Of a stretch of 64,000 bases of DNA, positions 52,431-62,910 are shown in pieces. Under the pieces are notes generated by a model. It had not been told where the DNA came from and did no database searches. It saw nothing but the letters and a program-made list of their open reading frames with translations. The stretch covers positions 1,407,201-1,471,200 of the forward strand of contig VFFE01007030.1 in the NCBI GenBank assembly GCA_008921705.1. The letters run 5' to 3'. How positions within the stretch are numbered: position 1 is the first letter of the stretch; the number at the start of each line of letters is the position of its first letter. The translations under genes and the position numbers were made by a program. The DNA is from Burhinus oedicnemus (taxonomy: Eukaryota > Chordata > Aves > Charadriiformes > Burhinidae).

Positions 52431-52935
52431 TTAGGAGTTTTCTTCCAGAGAGTCTGTTAAAGGCTCCATAGGAACTGCTGTCGCCGGCTCGTGTTGTTTC
52501 AAACGTTTAATTGTGTTCTTCAGTGCTTGCCTCTTATTGCAGAACCAAACTCTAACTACTTCTCGGTCATAGTTCAGTTTCTCTGCAATCTCTGTCATTT
52601 CTTGCCCAGAGGGGTGCGTGTTCTTCTCAAAGTGGGCATTCAAGATCTCAAGGGCTTGTGGCGTGAATGAGGTACGCCTCTTGCGCTTTTTGGATGGTTC
52701 GCTTCCGATAAACTCGGTAAGGTTCTGCATACCTGCTCGATGGCGGGCCTCAGCCTCAGCCATCCACCGCTCAAGCACCGGCTTTATCTTCTGGGCACTT
52801 TTAGGGGTGATGTCCAGCTTTTCAAACCTGGCAGGATACAAAAGGCCAGGGTTCAGTTTGGCTGTCAGACTGCTAGCTATAGTGTTCTCTTGGGCTTCCT
52901 GTGGTAGGAAAAAGTGGCTTCTCAGGATGGTGTGT
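52431..52935 (-). CDS. POU6F2: POU6F2 last coding exon: end of POU-specific domain, linker, homeodomain, C-terminus
   Basis: Nuclear POU-family transcription factor, minus strand, 505 nt to a TAA stop at 52431-52433. In the long reading the exon opens with a 36-residue insert (52828-52935) and then gives the end of the POU-specific domain (RFEKLDITPKSAQKIKPVLE). A short linker and a basic KKRKRR stretch follow, leading into a full 60-residue homeodomain at about 52509-52688. The homeodomain recognition helix reads RVWFCNKRQ, with Trp48, Cys50, Asn51 and Arg53 intact; Cys50 is the POU-class hallmark. The tail ends in DSLEENS. Class VI assignment rests on the homeodomain wording and tail. POU6F2 rather than POU6F1 rests on the 36-residue insert and the tail, which I recognise from mammalian POU6F2. 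The frame joins the upstream exon exactly (split Arg codon AG|A, or AG|G at the internal acceptor). No frameshift or lost key residue is seen, so the gene looks functional. Confidence 0.96.
52821..52834 (-). promoter_or_regulatory. POU6F2: Internal (proximal) 3' splice site in POU6F2 last exon
   Basis: In sense orientation the exon contains ccttttgtatcctgccag|GTTTGAAAAG, a pyrimidine-rich stretch ending in CAG. The cut falls after 52828, so the short exon begins at 52827. Joining it to the upstream exon gives ...SQSAIC-RFEKLDITPK, the uninterrupted POU-specific domain usual for the family. The alternative distal acceptor lies 108 nt upstream in transcription, an in-frame difference of 36 codons. 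Confidence 0.85.
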
Positions 52936-52952
52936 CTGAGGGAAAATTGAGA
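52936..52952 (-). promoter_or_regulatory. POU6F2: Distal 3' splice site of POU6F2 last exon (long isoform)
   Basis: Sense sequence ctcaattttccctcag|ACACACC is a good polypyrimidine/AG acceptor. The exon's first base is 52935. Use of this site adds RHTILRSHFFLPQEAQ and 20 further residues before the canonical domain resumes. That insert corresponds to the longer RPF-1/POU6F2 isoform described in mammals. Confidence 0.85.
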
Positions 52953-53859
52953 AAGAAGAGTCTTACACTGATGCTCTGCCAGGGTGGGACTTCCTGCCTG
53001 CCTGACTAATTGACTGGCAGAGGTAATTTACAACGGATTATGAAAACTATCAGATAGGTATATCTAGAAATATATATATATAGCGAGATATTTAAGCTAA
53101 CACAAAACGAGCACTACAACAAAATTCTAAATACACTAAATAATACAGGTTATGACTCGCATTTTCATATTTCTGACGATCTTCAAAACCCTTAAGGCTA
53201 AGTTTAATTACAGGAAATGACATCAAAGGCAATTGCTCTTTGTGATTAATCCTTTTGTTTCCCCTCCCATCCCATGTTGTCCAAACACCACAGCTTTAAT
53301 AATACAAACTAACGGCAGTTACTAGCCTCTGAATATCAGCTTTCCTTTCCTTTCATTTTTCAGCAATTTTCACTGTTTGCAAGTTAACGCTATATCCCTT
53401 TTCTGGGTCGGAAAAAGACTCCCATAGCTACGGTGGTGTTCAGCTGAAACAGCTGGACACTTTGCAATTATCTTGACTGCCCCCACAATGTGCAAAGACA
53501 CACTCATGTTTTCCAGATGAAACCCAGCATAATAGTCTACTAATATGCTGTGGCACCAAGCTGGGTTTATTGTGGGATTTCTGCAAACTGTACCAGAATG
53601 ATATCATTTCCTGTAAATGAGGTCTCCTATATATCATTTTGCCATCAAAAGTCTTTTGCCAAACCAGATTTTATAAGTATTATAAAACATCTGGAAAAGC
53701 AGCCACACAAAGCTTTAATCCTTTCAAAAAAAAGCAGAAGATTTGAGTTCACATTTCAAGTCTTATAATATGAGTACTTGTTTCTTTCATTTACCAAGTT
53801 CATCCTCCCTTGCTACGCATTAAGAAAAGTCTTAACCCAGCTCCTCTGATGCCACCCAT

Positions 53860-54100
53860 TCGTATTTCCCCACTTCACCTATGTCCACCTCACGCATTGC
53901 AGTATTTGACGTTGTGGAAAGGCAACAATTATTGCGCGGCGCTGCTGCACTCTCCAGCCCGCCCAGTGGTGAAGCACTGCTGCCGCTAATCACGACGTGC
54001 TCTGGAGATGAGACTGACCAAATCAATGCCTTTGCGCAAAGCAACTAGATGACTGGAGTTGGCAATTTTTAGTGTCTCTATTCAGCACGTGGCGGCTGCA
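53860..54100. promoter_or_regulatory. CpG cluster inside the POU6F2 intron
   Basis: About a dozen CpGs in 240 bp (gcgcggcg, cccgcc, gccgct, cacgacgtg, ttgcgcaa, cacgtggcggc) within an otherwise CpG-poor intron. It contains a CACGTG E-box at about 54,086. No exon with convincing splice sites was recognised. Regulatory function is inferred from composition only. Confidence 0.35.
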
Positions 54101-56255
54101 GAAAATGTTCCAGCAAGAAACAAAGCATTTCTCACAAACAAAGAACTAGAAAAGTAACAATTTCAGATAATAACACTCCAAAGAATTTGTAACTGGTGCC
54201 TGGGATCCTAGTGTGGTATTGACTGCAAGGTGTCCTTCCTTGGTATCCAGTGATATTTCAGGCTGAAGTGTATGTTTTAGAATGCATTGTCTCAAGTTAA
54301 GAAAATGCCGTTATTTGCACGCAGAACTTATCAGCAAGATGGTATATTGCTGATACGACCTGGACAGGCCACCAGGAGACTCTACTTCTGTCTCCGAGTT
54401 GGTTGTTCAACTTGCTTACCTTACTGCTCTTTCCATTACCCTGGAGTTCATACTGAAACTCCTTTGTTACCATTAAAAGAAAAGTTAAAAAGTTTGCAAG
54501 GAACAGCATACTGCCACTGAAGCAGCTTGTCTTGGTGCTTAACAAGAAATGCACAGTCATAGCAGGTTATTACACCCCAAAGTGATATCTGTCTGAGAGA
54601 GTCAAAGGAAAGAAAAAACCCTATAACCTTGCAAGTATTTGGGACCAGCTTTTGCACCCCGTCCTCAACTTCTAAGCAATTTGCCCCTCTAAGGAGTCCT
54701 CTGTAAAAGGTTTTCACATTATGGGCTTTTGTTAGCCATGTCTGTGCTCCAACTTCATCTTTATTGGGTTTTTCATGATAATTGGTTAGTGGGGAACCCT
54801 TTCTCTTAGTAAAATTCAAACAATCCCCAGTGGTTTTCTCAGGTGTGAGGTAGATGGAGGAAATGAGAAGATAGCAAACTAGACAAAAGCAAAGGAAACT
54901 GCAATTTAGAACTTTAAAGTATAGTATGTTGAAGAGAAACTTAAGGCTACAACAAATTGGCAATTGCTAAAAGCTCCACCCGTTTTAGGCACTTTTTACC
55001 AATTGACCACAGGGAAGAAAAAAAAATAATAAAATTAATCCTTAGCTACAGGGAGCAATAGCATTCATATCATTGTCATTGCTTGTTAGTGTTGATACTG
55101 CAGTACATGTTGTTTGGTATAACGATATACAAGTCTTGAAACAAATTTCCCAGCAGTAGTATCCTTGTATAGACTGAATAAAGGTTATTTTCTACAGGGA
55201 GGTATCTTATAAGAAAAAACAGTAGGGGAGACCATAGAAGTGAGAGGATCCTATGGAGCTTTTTGTATTTAACAACAATCAATGGGTTTTATGGAAAATC
55301 ATTGAGCAAAATGTGAGCTGCAAGCTCACTACCCCATACTGATGTTATTTATAACCTTAGTCTTAAACTGCAGGAAAAGTACACTTCCGTTCTATGGGGA
55401 ATACATTAAAAGTATAAAGAGCAGATAAAAAGACAGAGCATTTCATGGATCACCAAGAACAAAATCCACTTAAATGAGCTTAGAGTTGGTTTCTTGGCTT
55501 TCACTGATGGAGAAGGACTATAAGGCATTGCCCAAGAGGAAAAAGCTGTTACCTAAGTGTGTTTGTTACCTCATGCATAAACATGGGATTACTGTAACAC
55601 ACATACATGCATATACGGTATTTGCTTCTAACTACTTTAACTCTGTCAAGACTGTATTACCATTTCTTATGATTAAGGCAGATTTCTACTTCTGCTTTGC
55701 ATACATGGGTTGTCTGTTTGGTTTTTTTTTAGTAAATATTTGGGTGATAAAAGATGAATAGCTGACGGTTTGCAAAATAGCAGGAAGGATAGTTTTTTCC
55801 CTTCTGTGTTGCCTAGGTAAATCATCATTAACATCCTATATGTGAAGTGCTAACCACAGTAATACAGGTTTTAACTTAGCAGGGATGCAGCCATGAAATA
55901 TTTGTTCAGTAACCCTATCCGTAGAAAATGGCACAGTATGAAGAGGGTCAGCTGGTGCTTATCCAGCATCAGCAGGGTCTCCAGATCATCTACTGAATTA
56001 AGTCTCAATGCTAGGCACATTGTTTCTCCCTTGTTTAAAAAAGGAGGAGGGAAAAAAAAGACTAAAGTTACTTTAGGGGTACACAATAAGAACATTTTAG
56101 CTTCCAGATACCAACTTTACTGGCTAATTTAAGTCTCAGATTAAATAATACATTCTAAAGACATGAGACTCAAACACAAGCATACTCCTTGCAATAAGAT
56201 GAATAATTATTAAGAACAAAGAAAGGAGAGGAGAGTTTAGGATATAACTTGTTAC

Positions 56256-56424
56256 CTGCAGATGGCAGACTGGCTATAGGCTGGGCCTTCAGTGGCGCTT
56301 AGGGCTTGGCCAACTTGAGTCTGTGTCAGGCCAAGGGACAGGCGCCGGATTTTAAATGCTTTGGCAAATTCTCGGATTTCTTCCAGATTCACCCCATCCA
56401 CCTCTCCAGTGGCTGTCTGAGGAT
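56256..56424 (-). CDS. POU6F2: POU6F2 penultimate exon: first part of POU-specific domain
   Basis: Minus-strand internal exon of 169 nt: 55 full codons flanked by split codons. It follows a pyrimidine-rich acceptor (sense ...atatttcaacag|AT) and ends at donor ...TCTGCAG|GTAAC. It encodes a short lead-in (PQTATGEVDG) and then helices 1 and 2 and the start of helix 3 of the POU-specific domain. Motifs seen are LEEIREFAKAFKIRRLSLG, LTQTQVGQAL and SQSAIC. The Gln residues of LTQTQVG and the SQSAIC segment correspond to the DNA-contacting positions in the POU-specific fold. The phase requires one preceding base from an upstream exon, which I did not find between 56,425 and 64,000. The rest of the protein (the Gln-rich N-terminal half in mammals) therefore lies beyond the right edge. 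Confidence 0.95.
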
Positions 56425-58886
56425 CTGTTGAAATATTTTTTCAATCATGTCAGTTATTCACGTCACATATCAGTGGGCCAGGCTTACACCAGCGTTCATT
56501 GTCAAGATGTCCACGTTCATTTTTTAAAATACTTATCCTTTTCTTTTCTTCCCTAAACAGAAACAGGCTTGCCTCGTCAGGTGTGTTACGAAGCATGTTC
56601 AGATTGCTAAAATGCCAACTAGGCTGCAGTGTTTCCAGGGGCTGGTGAAAGATTTCCACGGACAGAGTTTGTTGCTGAACTCCTGAAAATGGCCAGCTCA
56701 CCTCTGAGTGAGGTGGTGCCTGGGCTCATTTGTGCCTTGCAAAATGTCCCCCAGGTTGACAGGTCACATTCCCCGTTTCCCCTTCTTATCACATACAGAA
56801 GGAAGGCTGGTATTAATATATTTATTTGCAGTCTGTGGGGAGGGCTAAATATATGCACTTGGGTTTTTAATTTGAAATCAAGAGTTTCTGCTTTATCTAA
56901 AATTAATGCCAAATAAGGAGATTCACAAACCTTCCTTCCCTTTTGCACAATACCCAACCCAAACCACCAGCTGAATGTCCAAAATAACCCAGCAAATGAA
57001 CAAGCCCAAACAAAACGCTGCCTTTAAAAACTCCTTAATTTAAAAATCATCTTTTCAAATATGCCCTTCTGAGAAGCAGCCTTTCAAGCTTTTCATTCTG
57101 CCTCCCATCAGGTTGGTAATCAAGGAGCAGCAATATCAGCCATTAGGTTTTGGATGGTAATGCTGCACAATTTTTTACTTTTACATTAGCCCCTCAGAAG
57201 ATAATGCTTATGATGCTGTGAGAATAAATCTCTTCTTCCTCTCCATAGCAGTTTACTGACACAGAAGCCTTTGTCCCTGAAAGGGCACATAATAAAGCAT
57301 GTCTACCACAGGAAGGCTCCTTTGGTGCTGGATAACTCGGTCAATTTAGGACTTATCAAGGGAAATGACACAACAGCTGGAGAATGAAACTTTTTTCCCC
57401 CCAAGCTACTGATCCCTGGCTAAATGAAAGCGTTTGCCAAGTCAGAGACAGCATGGGACTGGGATGGTGGAAGATTTCAAAGTGTTGTGCAATCCTGCGT
57501 GTAGTGAAGCCATTCTCTCAGTGAGACATCTCTATTGTTCTTCACCTCATTCCTCAGACTTCTTAGGTGAAAAGTTTGCAGCACAATAACCCATCAATTT
57601 CTGTAAATGCAAGCAGTTGTCCAAGGACGGTACTAGACTACATTACTATTCTGAACCCTATATGAGAGTGGCTCCTGCTAGTACTGCTATAGCTAACAGC
57701 TTGTCAGCGTTACAGTAACAAAGCTTTTATTTTCAGGGGTTTATAAACCTAATGTAAAATTCCCTTATGATGGAAATGTCCTATAAAAAATCTTTTAGTC
57801 CAATAACAGACAGAGGGAAGAGGTTTTTCTGCTATATAAATTTAACCTATATCAATGCACAACTTGAGCGTAAGAAGCACACATAGCAATGGTATTTTAA
57901 AAATACTCGTGTATGCAATCAGGCACCACATGAACTATGCATACAGGTAAACATGCACATAGGCTGAACCTAGTTTTGGCAACACTTCGCACTCAGAATT
58001 GTCCCTCCTGTTGCCAAAGCTGTGCTTGATCTCACCTGTGCACACATGCATGCACTCATTCAATATAAAGCTAGGGCATGTATTATTTGGTTTTAAGTAA
58101 TCGGCGCTATGACAGAGGCCACTCAGGTTTGTAAAGTAATTGCCTTTAGAAGTGTGAAATTTTCCTACTTACCTCATACACAGTCTATCTAGCATACCAG
58201 TTCTGATTTTCAGAGACACAGAATGGAGCTGGATGCTTATCTGCCCTTTGGGTCTCTGAAGAGCAACTGATAAATGTACAAAATATCATAAATGATAATG
58301 GCCTCAAAGATTCCCTTGAGTAAAGTGCACTAAGATGGTGACCTTCCTCACCTCTTTCTTTCCTTCACTTTAAGGCCTCTGACTAAGGCTATTAGGGATG
58401 TGACAAAGGACAATTCAGGTGTTCCCAGTGAACTTTCAAAGTAGCAAATGCTATGGCAACTGGCACCTGTAAACCTCCTCAATTCCTGTTAGGAATAAAA
58501 AGGGAGGTAAGAAAGTTAAGGGGTTATTTGCTTGCACATGATTATAGAGAAATTCTGCCAAGTTCTGCTGGATCCTTCTGGTATGGCACCGTTGCAACAG
58601 TGAATATCATGGAAAGGCCTTTCCTGCTTGGGGTCTTGGACGAGGGAACAATTAGGCTGAGCTCTCCTTGCAATGAGAAAAAACCCTGTGATGCATGTCA
58701 GGAATATGGGAGTAGATTGTAATATATGGCAGAGTATCTGTTGAGAAAGAGGCTTCATTCTTACACAGGATCTTTGGGTGGAGGAAAGTACTAACAGAGG
58801 TCAACCAAAACAACGAAGCCTTTTATCCCTGAACTGTAGGGAAAATAGCACTCATATCAAATCAGAACCAATTCTACTTCAGGTGT

Positions 58887-58940
58887 GATTCAAAGCCCTT
58901 TGAAATCCATAGAAGCAGTCCCTTGATTTCTATCAGCTCC
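58887..58940 (+). repeat. Decayed interspersed repeat, related to 50461-50526
   Basis: ATTCAAAGCCC..TGAAATC.AT.GAAG followed by GTCCCTT is shared with 50468-50500, with only a few substitutions and a small indel. The wording resembles old, abundant amniote repeats with a TTGAAATCAATGG core. I do not assign a named family. Confidence 0.5.
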
Positions 58941-59829
58941 ATAAAACTCAAATAGTACTATGAAGACCACTCTATTGACATCATCATATAACAGCACTGG
59001 TCTGTTTTACTCTAGTGCCATTAAAATGCCATAAATGCATAATCTTGGACTCTCTGGACTAATAGATACACATACGTAAATATGTATTAATAGATAATGG
59101 ACTTTGTTTTAGTAAGTTCTGAGCTCTCAGAACAGTTAAGTGTATGGTGCACATCACACTTTAGGAAGAGTAGCTTATTGAAGACTGTAAATAAACCAGT
59201 ACTTTTTAAATTAAGTGGATATCCTAGAGAAGGCAGCACAGTGCCAACAGGAAAAAAAAACCAGAATACCAATCTCATCGAGTGCTTGGGATCTACAGTA
59301 ACAGCATTTAAAGATCCCCAATGTAAATTATGGCTTGATAAAACAATGGCTGTTGTGTCTATGAAACTACTAGGTGCTAGAGAAAGGCGAGAGTTGTCTG
59401 GGACCAGTTTAGGGAATATGTGTATATATCCCCTCAGAAAAAGGAAGCCAGCTAAAATTCCCCCACATGTCCTGGTGGATGGTGAAGGTGGGTGAGCAGA
59501 GTGGAAGAAATAAAATCCATAAGCTGTCCTGCATTGAATCCCCTTTTTTCCTACTGAAGGGAATACTATTCCCCTTTTGAATTCTTCTGCAAATCCTGCA
59601 TGAGTTTGTTGGTGAGTGCAAATTTGCTGTGATTTTAATGTTTAGGGGAAAGTTGCTAAAGAAATCAGTGCACCCTGAAGGAGAAAGCAAATTTCTGCCG
59701 TGCAGAGTTCTACCATGGGAGGGATTACAGGGGATGATTTCCCCAGTCAGACAGGAGGAGAAATAGCTGGCAGGGGAAGTCCAATGGAAAGTAAATTGGA
59801 TAAGAGAGGCAGGACAAAACATTGTTAAT

Positions 59830-60490
59830 GGAAAATAGACTGGTGCTCAGGGGAAAGAAAGAAGAATAATTTGTTTGTGGGAGGCATTTTAATGTTATAG
59901 TAACAGATGACAGTAAAATGAATTTGGAAGGAAGAAAGGAACTTCATGGAGACACAAGTCTCAGAGCATGAGGGGAAACCAGTGATTTCCACAAAGAGAT
60001 TCTATGGTGGAAGATTTAAAGAAATGAGAAGAGGGATACATCCAAGAAGAGGAAAATGAAATGGAAAACAGGAGAAATAAGGATGTAGAATTGAATGAAG
60101 AGAAAACAAGAAGAGAAAAAAGAACAGAGATAGGATGAGACAATATGACGAAATCATACAGAAAGGACAGGAAGAGTAGAGATGAATCTTGCAGTCCTTG
60201 CTTTGGGAGAGCTTGTTTTAAAATGTCCTTTATTTGGAAACAACCATAATTTTTTGTCTTTAGAAGAACTAGCACTTGTTGCTGGTGAGGGATGAAGCAG
60301 TGAGGATGAGATAAAAGGGAACACAACAATCCAGGGGAAAACAAAGGCCAGGAAATAAAAAAATAAAGGGAAATTAAAAAAAAAGTAGGAAATGCACCTT
60401 TTTTAAAATTAGGAAACACGTTAAAGAAAAAATGTAAAATCATAAAGAAAATATGGCTAGAATAAAAGGAATAAAAACAAGGAACATGGA
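59830..60490 (+). repeat. Polypurine-biased tract
   Basis: The plus strand is dominated by G/A runs (gagaag, ggaaaa, gaaagaaag) for about 650 bp. The complementary, POU6F2-sense strand is therefore pyrimidine-rich. The lack of stops on that strand gives an artefactual 177-codon frame rich in Phe, Ser and Leu. Confidence 0.7.
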
Positions 60491-61247
60491 ACACTAAAGT
60501 TATTAAAGTCCAATTCTGACTTCTTTCTCCTAGTACTTTAGTAATTTCAGTGATGTGAGGCAGCCTCTTGTAAAGAGAGTTACTCTGTTTACAGTGTGTG
60601 CAGAACCTTGCCCCAAATAATTATTTATTTACTGAAGTTATGTTGCTCTAAGCAATTCGATTAACAGAGTAAGGTAGCTGAATATGCCTAGTTTTACATG
60701 AACTTTACTATATTTGGCAACAATTTCTGGAATACGGCAAATCTCTACCAAGGCATTCAACTCTAGGGCCTCTGCTGGAGGACTGGGCTGCAGCTCTGGA
60801 ATGAATGACGAAAAGGAAACAACAATATTCCTGCTTCAGGACGGGTAAAACAATCAAAGAGATGTTCAGGAGGCCGCAAGTTGTTTCTTGCTGCCCTCAC
60901 GCCTATGGATTTCTTTCAGGACCACCCACCCATTGCAGGCCTCATACCCCTAAAAGACTTTGAATGGACTTCAGCAGATACTAGATTTCAACTGTAGGCC
61001 TGTTATAGAAAGCTCTGCTAGCCAGTGTGGGAGCAGGGATGCTAAGAAGGCTTTGCTCAACTATGGGCCATAGGCTTGAAATAGCGGTGCTCCTGCCTTT
61101 CAGGGACCTGCACCAAGAAACTGAATGGATACTGCAAAGGAGCAAAACAGGGATGACTTTCTATCTATTTCCCTGTGCGCAGGCACAGTTGTATGCAAAT
61201 GGGGTTTTAGTCACATGAAACAATTTTCAAATTCATGAAGCTCAATT

Positions 61248-61283
61248 AAGACTGTTTGTCTAAAAAAGACTGTTTGTCTAAAA
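61248..61283 (+). repeat. Perfect 18-bp tandem duplication
   Basis: The unit AAGACTGTTTGTCTAAAA occurs twice head to tail with no mismatch. Confidence 0.95.
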
Positions 61284-62469
61284 GTGTAGTATTATCAAGG
61301 ACAACAAAAGGATCCTGTCTACCTTTTCATGTTGCCTCACACAGGTGTTCTGATCTTTCCCTACTGAACTGACTATTTTATTCCTTCTTGTAGGCTCTTT
61401 CTACATTACTAGAAACCAGCAGGTAGCTCTCTTGTGCCCTGGAACATTGTCACTTACATGCCAGCTCAGGCAGTGTTAGCTCCAGTTTGTGGTTGGCTGG
61501 ATGCTCTCAAGAATATGCTGGACAGCCATCAAGGATCACTGAGATCACTGTTTACTTCTCACTGTGTGATAATGCTACGTAAATGGCAGAAGTTAATTGA
61601 TCTGTCCCTCACACTACTCAGTCTGTTAGTCTTGAATAGCTAGAGACTGGATCAAGCCTGAAACATAAACTTAGAACAATTCAAGAACTTTTTATTCACG
61701 TGTAATTATCGTCATGCTTTCTTATAGAAGATTCCTATGAATACCCTCTCCCTTTGGAATGCTCTGAAGATCTGGGTCCCAGTGAATTAATTCCCAAGCA
61801 TGCCTTACTCAGTCTGATTGTATGAAAAGTTTTCTTCTGTTTTGAGCAAGGAAGAAGCACTCCCAACTATCTTCTCTGTGCCATTCATTATCACAGGTAG
61901 GGTGTTGACTATGGCTAAGTTTGACTGGCATTTGCTGTTATAAGACAAATTTCAGGTTGACCACTTCTGAGAATGAGTCTAATAAAACATGTTGCTCTGC
62001 CCAGGATAAAAGAATTGTAATAACCTTTTTTCTTTAAGAAGCTTCAGTTTCCCTAAAACTTGAAGCATGGCCTTGATAGGTGTCAGGGAGATAGCGATTA
62101 TGTCTGCAATGGGCTTCTTGCTATCCCAAGTAAAAATCTGTCTCAAACAAGTCCAAGCATGTGAGCTTCCAAAGTTGCATATCTACTCATTAGAGATTTG
62201 CTAGACCTCTATGTGGAGTTTTCTTTAAGATTTTCTCTGTACTGAGGATACTTGAGCCTAAGGCTGAAGTAGATGGAGAAGAACCCCCCCTCCTATGGTT
62301 GTGGCTCTGGCCTACATTGGGCCAGGACAGCAGTAAAGACAGAGAGACTACATTCGTGTCTCTTCTTGGTGATCATTTTCCACACTTCTCTGATGGCTTC
62401 CACGGAGAGTGAGAGTGGTGTCTACATGATGTGGATACTGATGGGGCAAAAATTAACCTTGAGTCTGAA

Positions 62470-62910
62470 AAAAAAGAAATGACGGAAGGGAAGAAACATC
62501 TGAAGACTACTAAGGAGCTAGGAATTAAGTTGGGAGTGGAGGGGGAGAGGGCCTGACTATGCAGAGAGTAGTAATCACTGTAGTAGAGGAAAGAAAACAG
62601 GGAAAAAGAGACAGCACTAGTGATAAAACAAGGCAGAGGAGGATAGAAACTATCTAATAAAAAGGCTGGTAAAAGGGACACAGATATGGTCTGAGGCCAG
62701 AGACTGACTGGGAGCTGGAAGGGAACTGAAGTGGGAAGAGGAGTTGAGGAATGATGGACTGCAGGGAAAAGACTGCAGGGAGAAGGCAAGAGGAAAAAAA
62801 GCATGGAGGCAAAGGGAATGCAGATTGTGTGGAGAATGGCATGAGGAGGTAATGAGACTGGAACAGGACAAGCAGTGGAAGGAGTCAAGGCTGAGAGGAA
62901 CAAGTAGAAA
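62470..62910 (+). repeat. Second polypurine-biased tract
   Basis: G/A-rich plus strand (aaaagaaatgacggaaggga and similar) over about 440 bp. The opposite strand has a stop-poor frame of 176 codons rich in Ser, Pro, Phe and Leu that resembles no protein I know. Confidence 0.65.

Larger units (their letters stand above)
52936..56255 (-). other. POU6F2: POU6F2 intron (3,320 bp) between the two POU-domain exons
   Basis: Bounded by a GT donor (sense GTAACAAG, from 56255 downward) and the AG acceptor at 52937-52936. It is mostly AT-rich and non-coding. It contains an (AT)n stretch near 53,070-53,083 and a CpG-enriched patch at about 53,860-54,100. A minus-strand open frame at 54448-54963 has no in-frame ATG and is not called as a gene. 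Confidence 0.9.

Noticed and set aside
52618..52950. 110-codon plus-strand frame over the POU homeodomain exon
   Set aside because: It is the antisense shadow of the real POU6F2 exon on the minus strand.
54448..54963. 171-codon minus-strand frame in the POU6F2 intron
   Set aside because: Starts at TTG, has no in-frame ATG that I can see, no recognisable domain and no convincing exon boundaries. About one such length is expected by chance in a window this large and AT-rich.
56356..56957. Additional POU6F2 exon just upstream of 56,424
   Set aside because: The minus-strand frames there do not continue the POU6F2 sequence, and the acceptor at 56425-56426 bounds the exon cleanly.
59961..60494. 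177-codon minus-strand frame rich in Phe, Ser and Leu
   Set aside because: It is the pyrimidine-rich complement of a purine tract. Stop codons need purines, so such strands stay open by composition.
62373..62903. 176-codon minus-strand frame rich in Ser, Pro and Leu
   Set aside because: Same reason as above; no domain or motif is visible and overlapping frames look alike.
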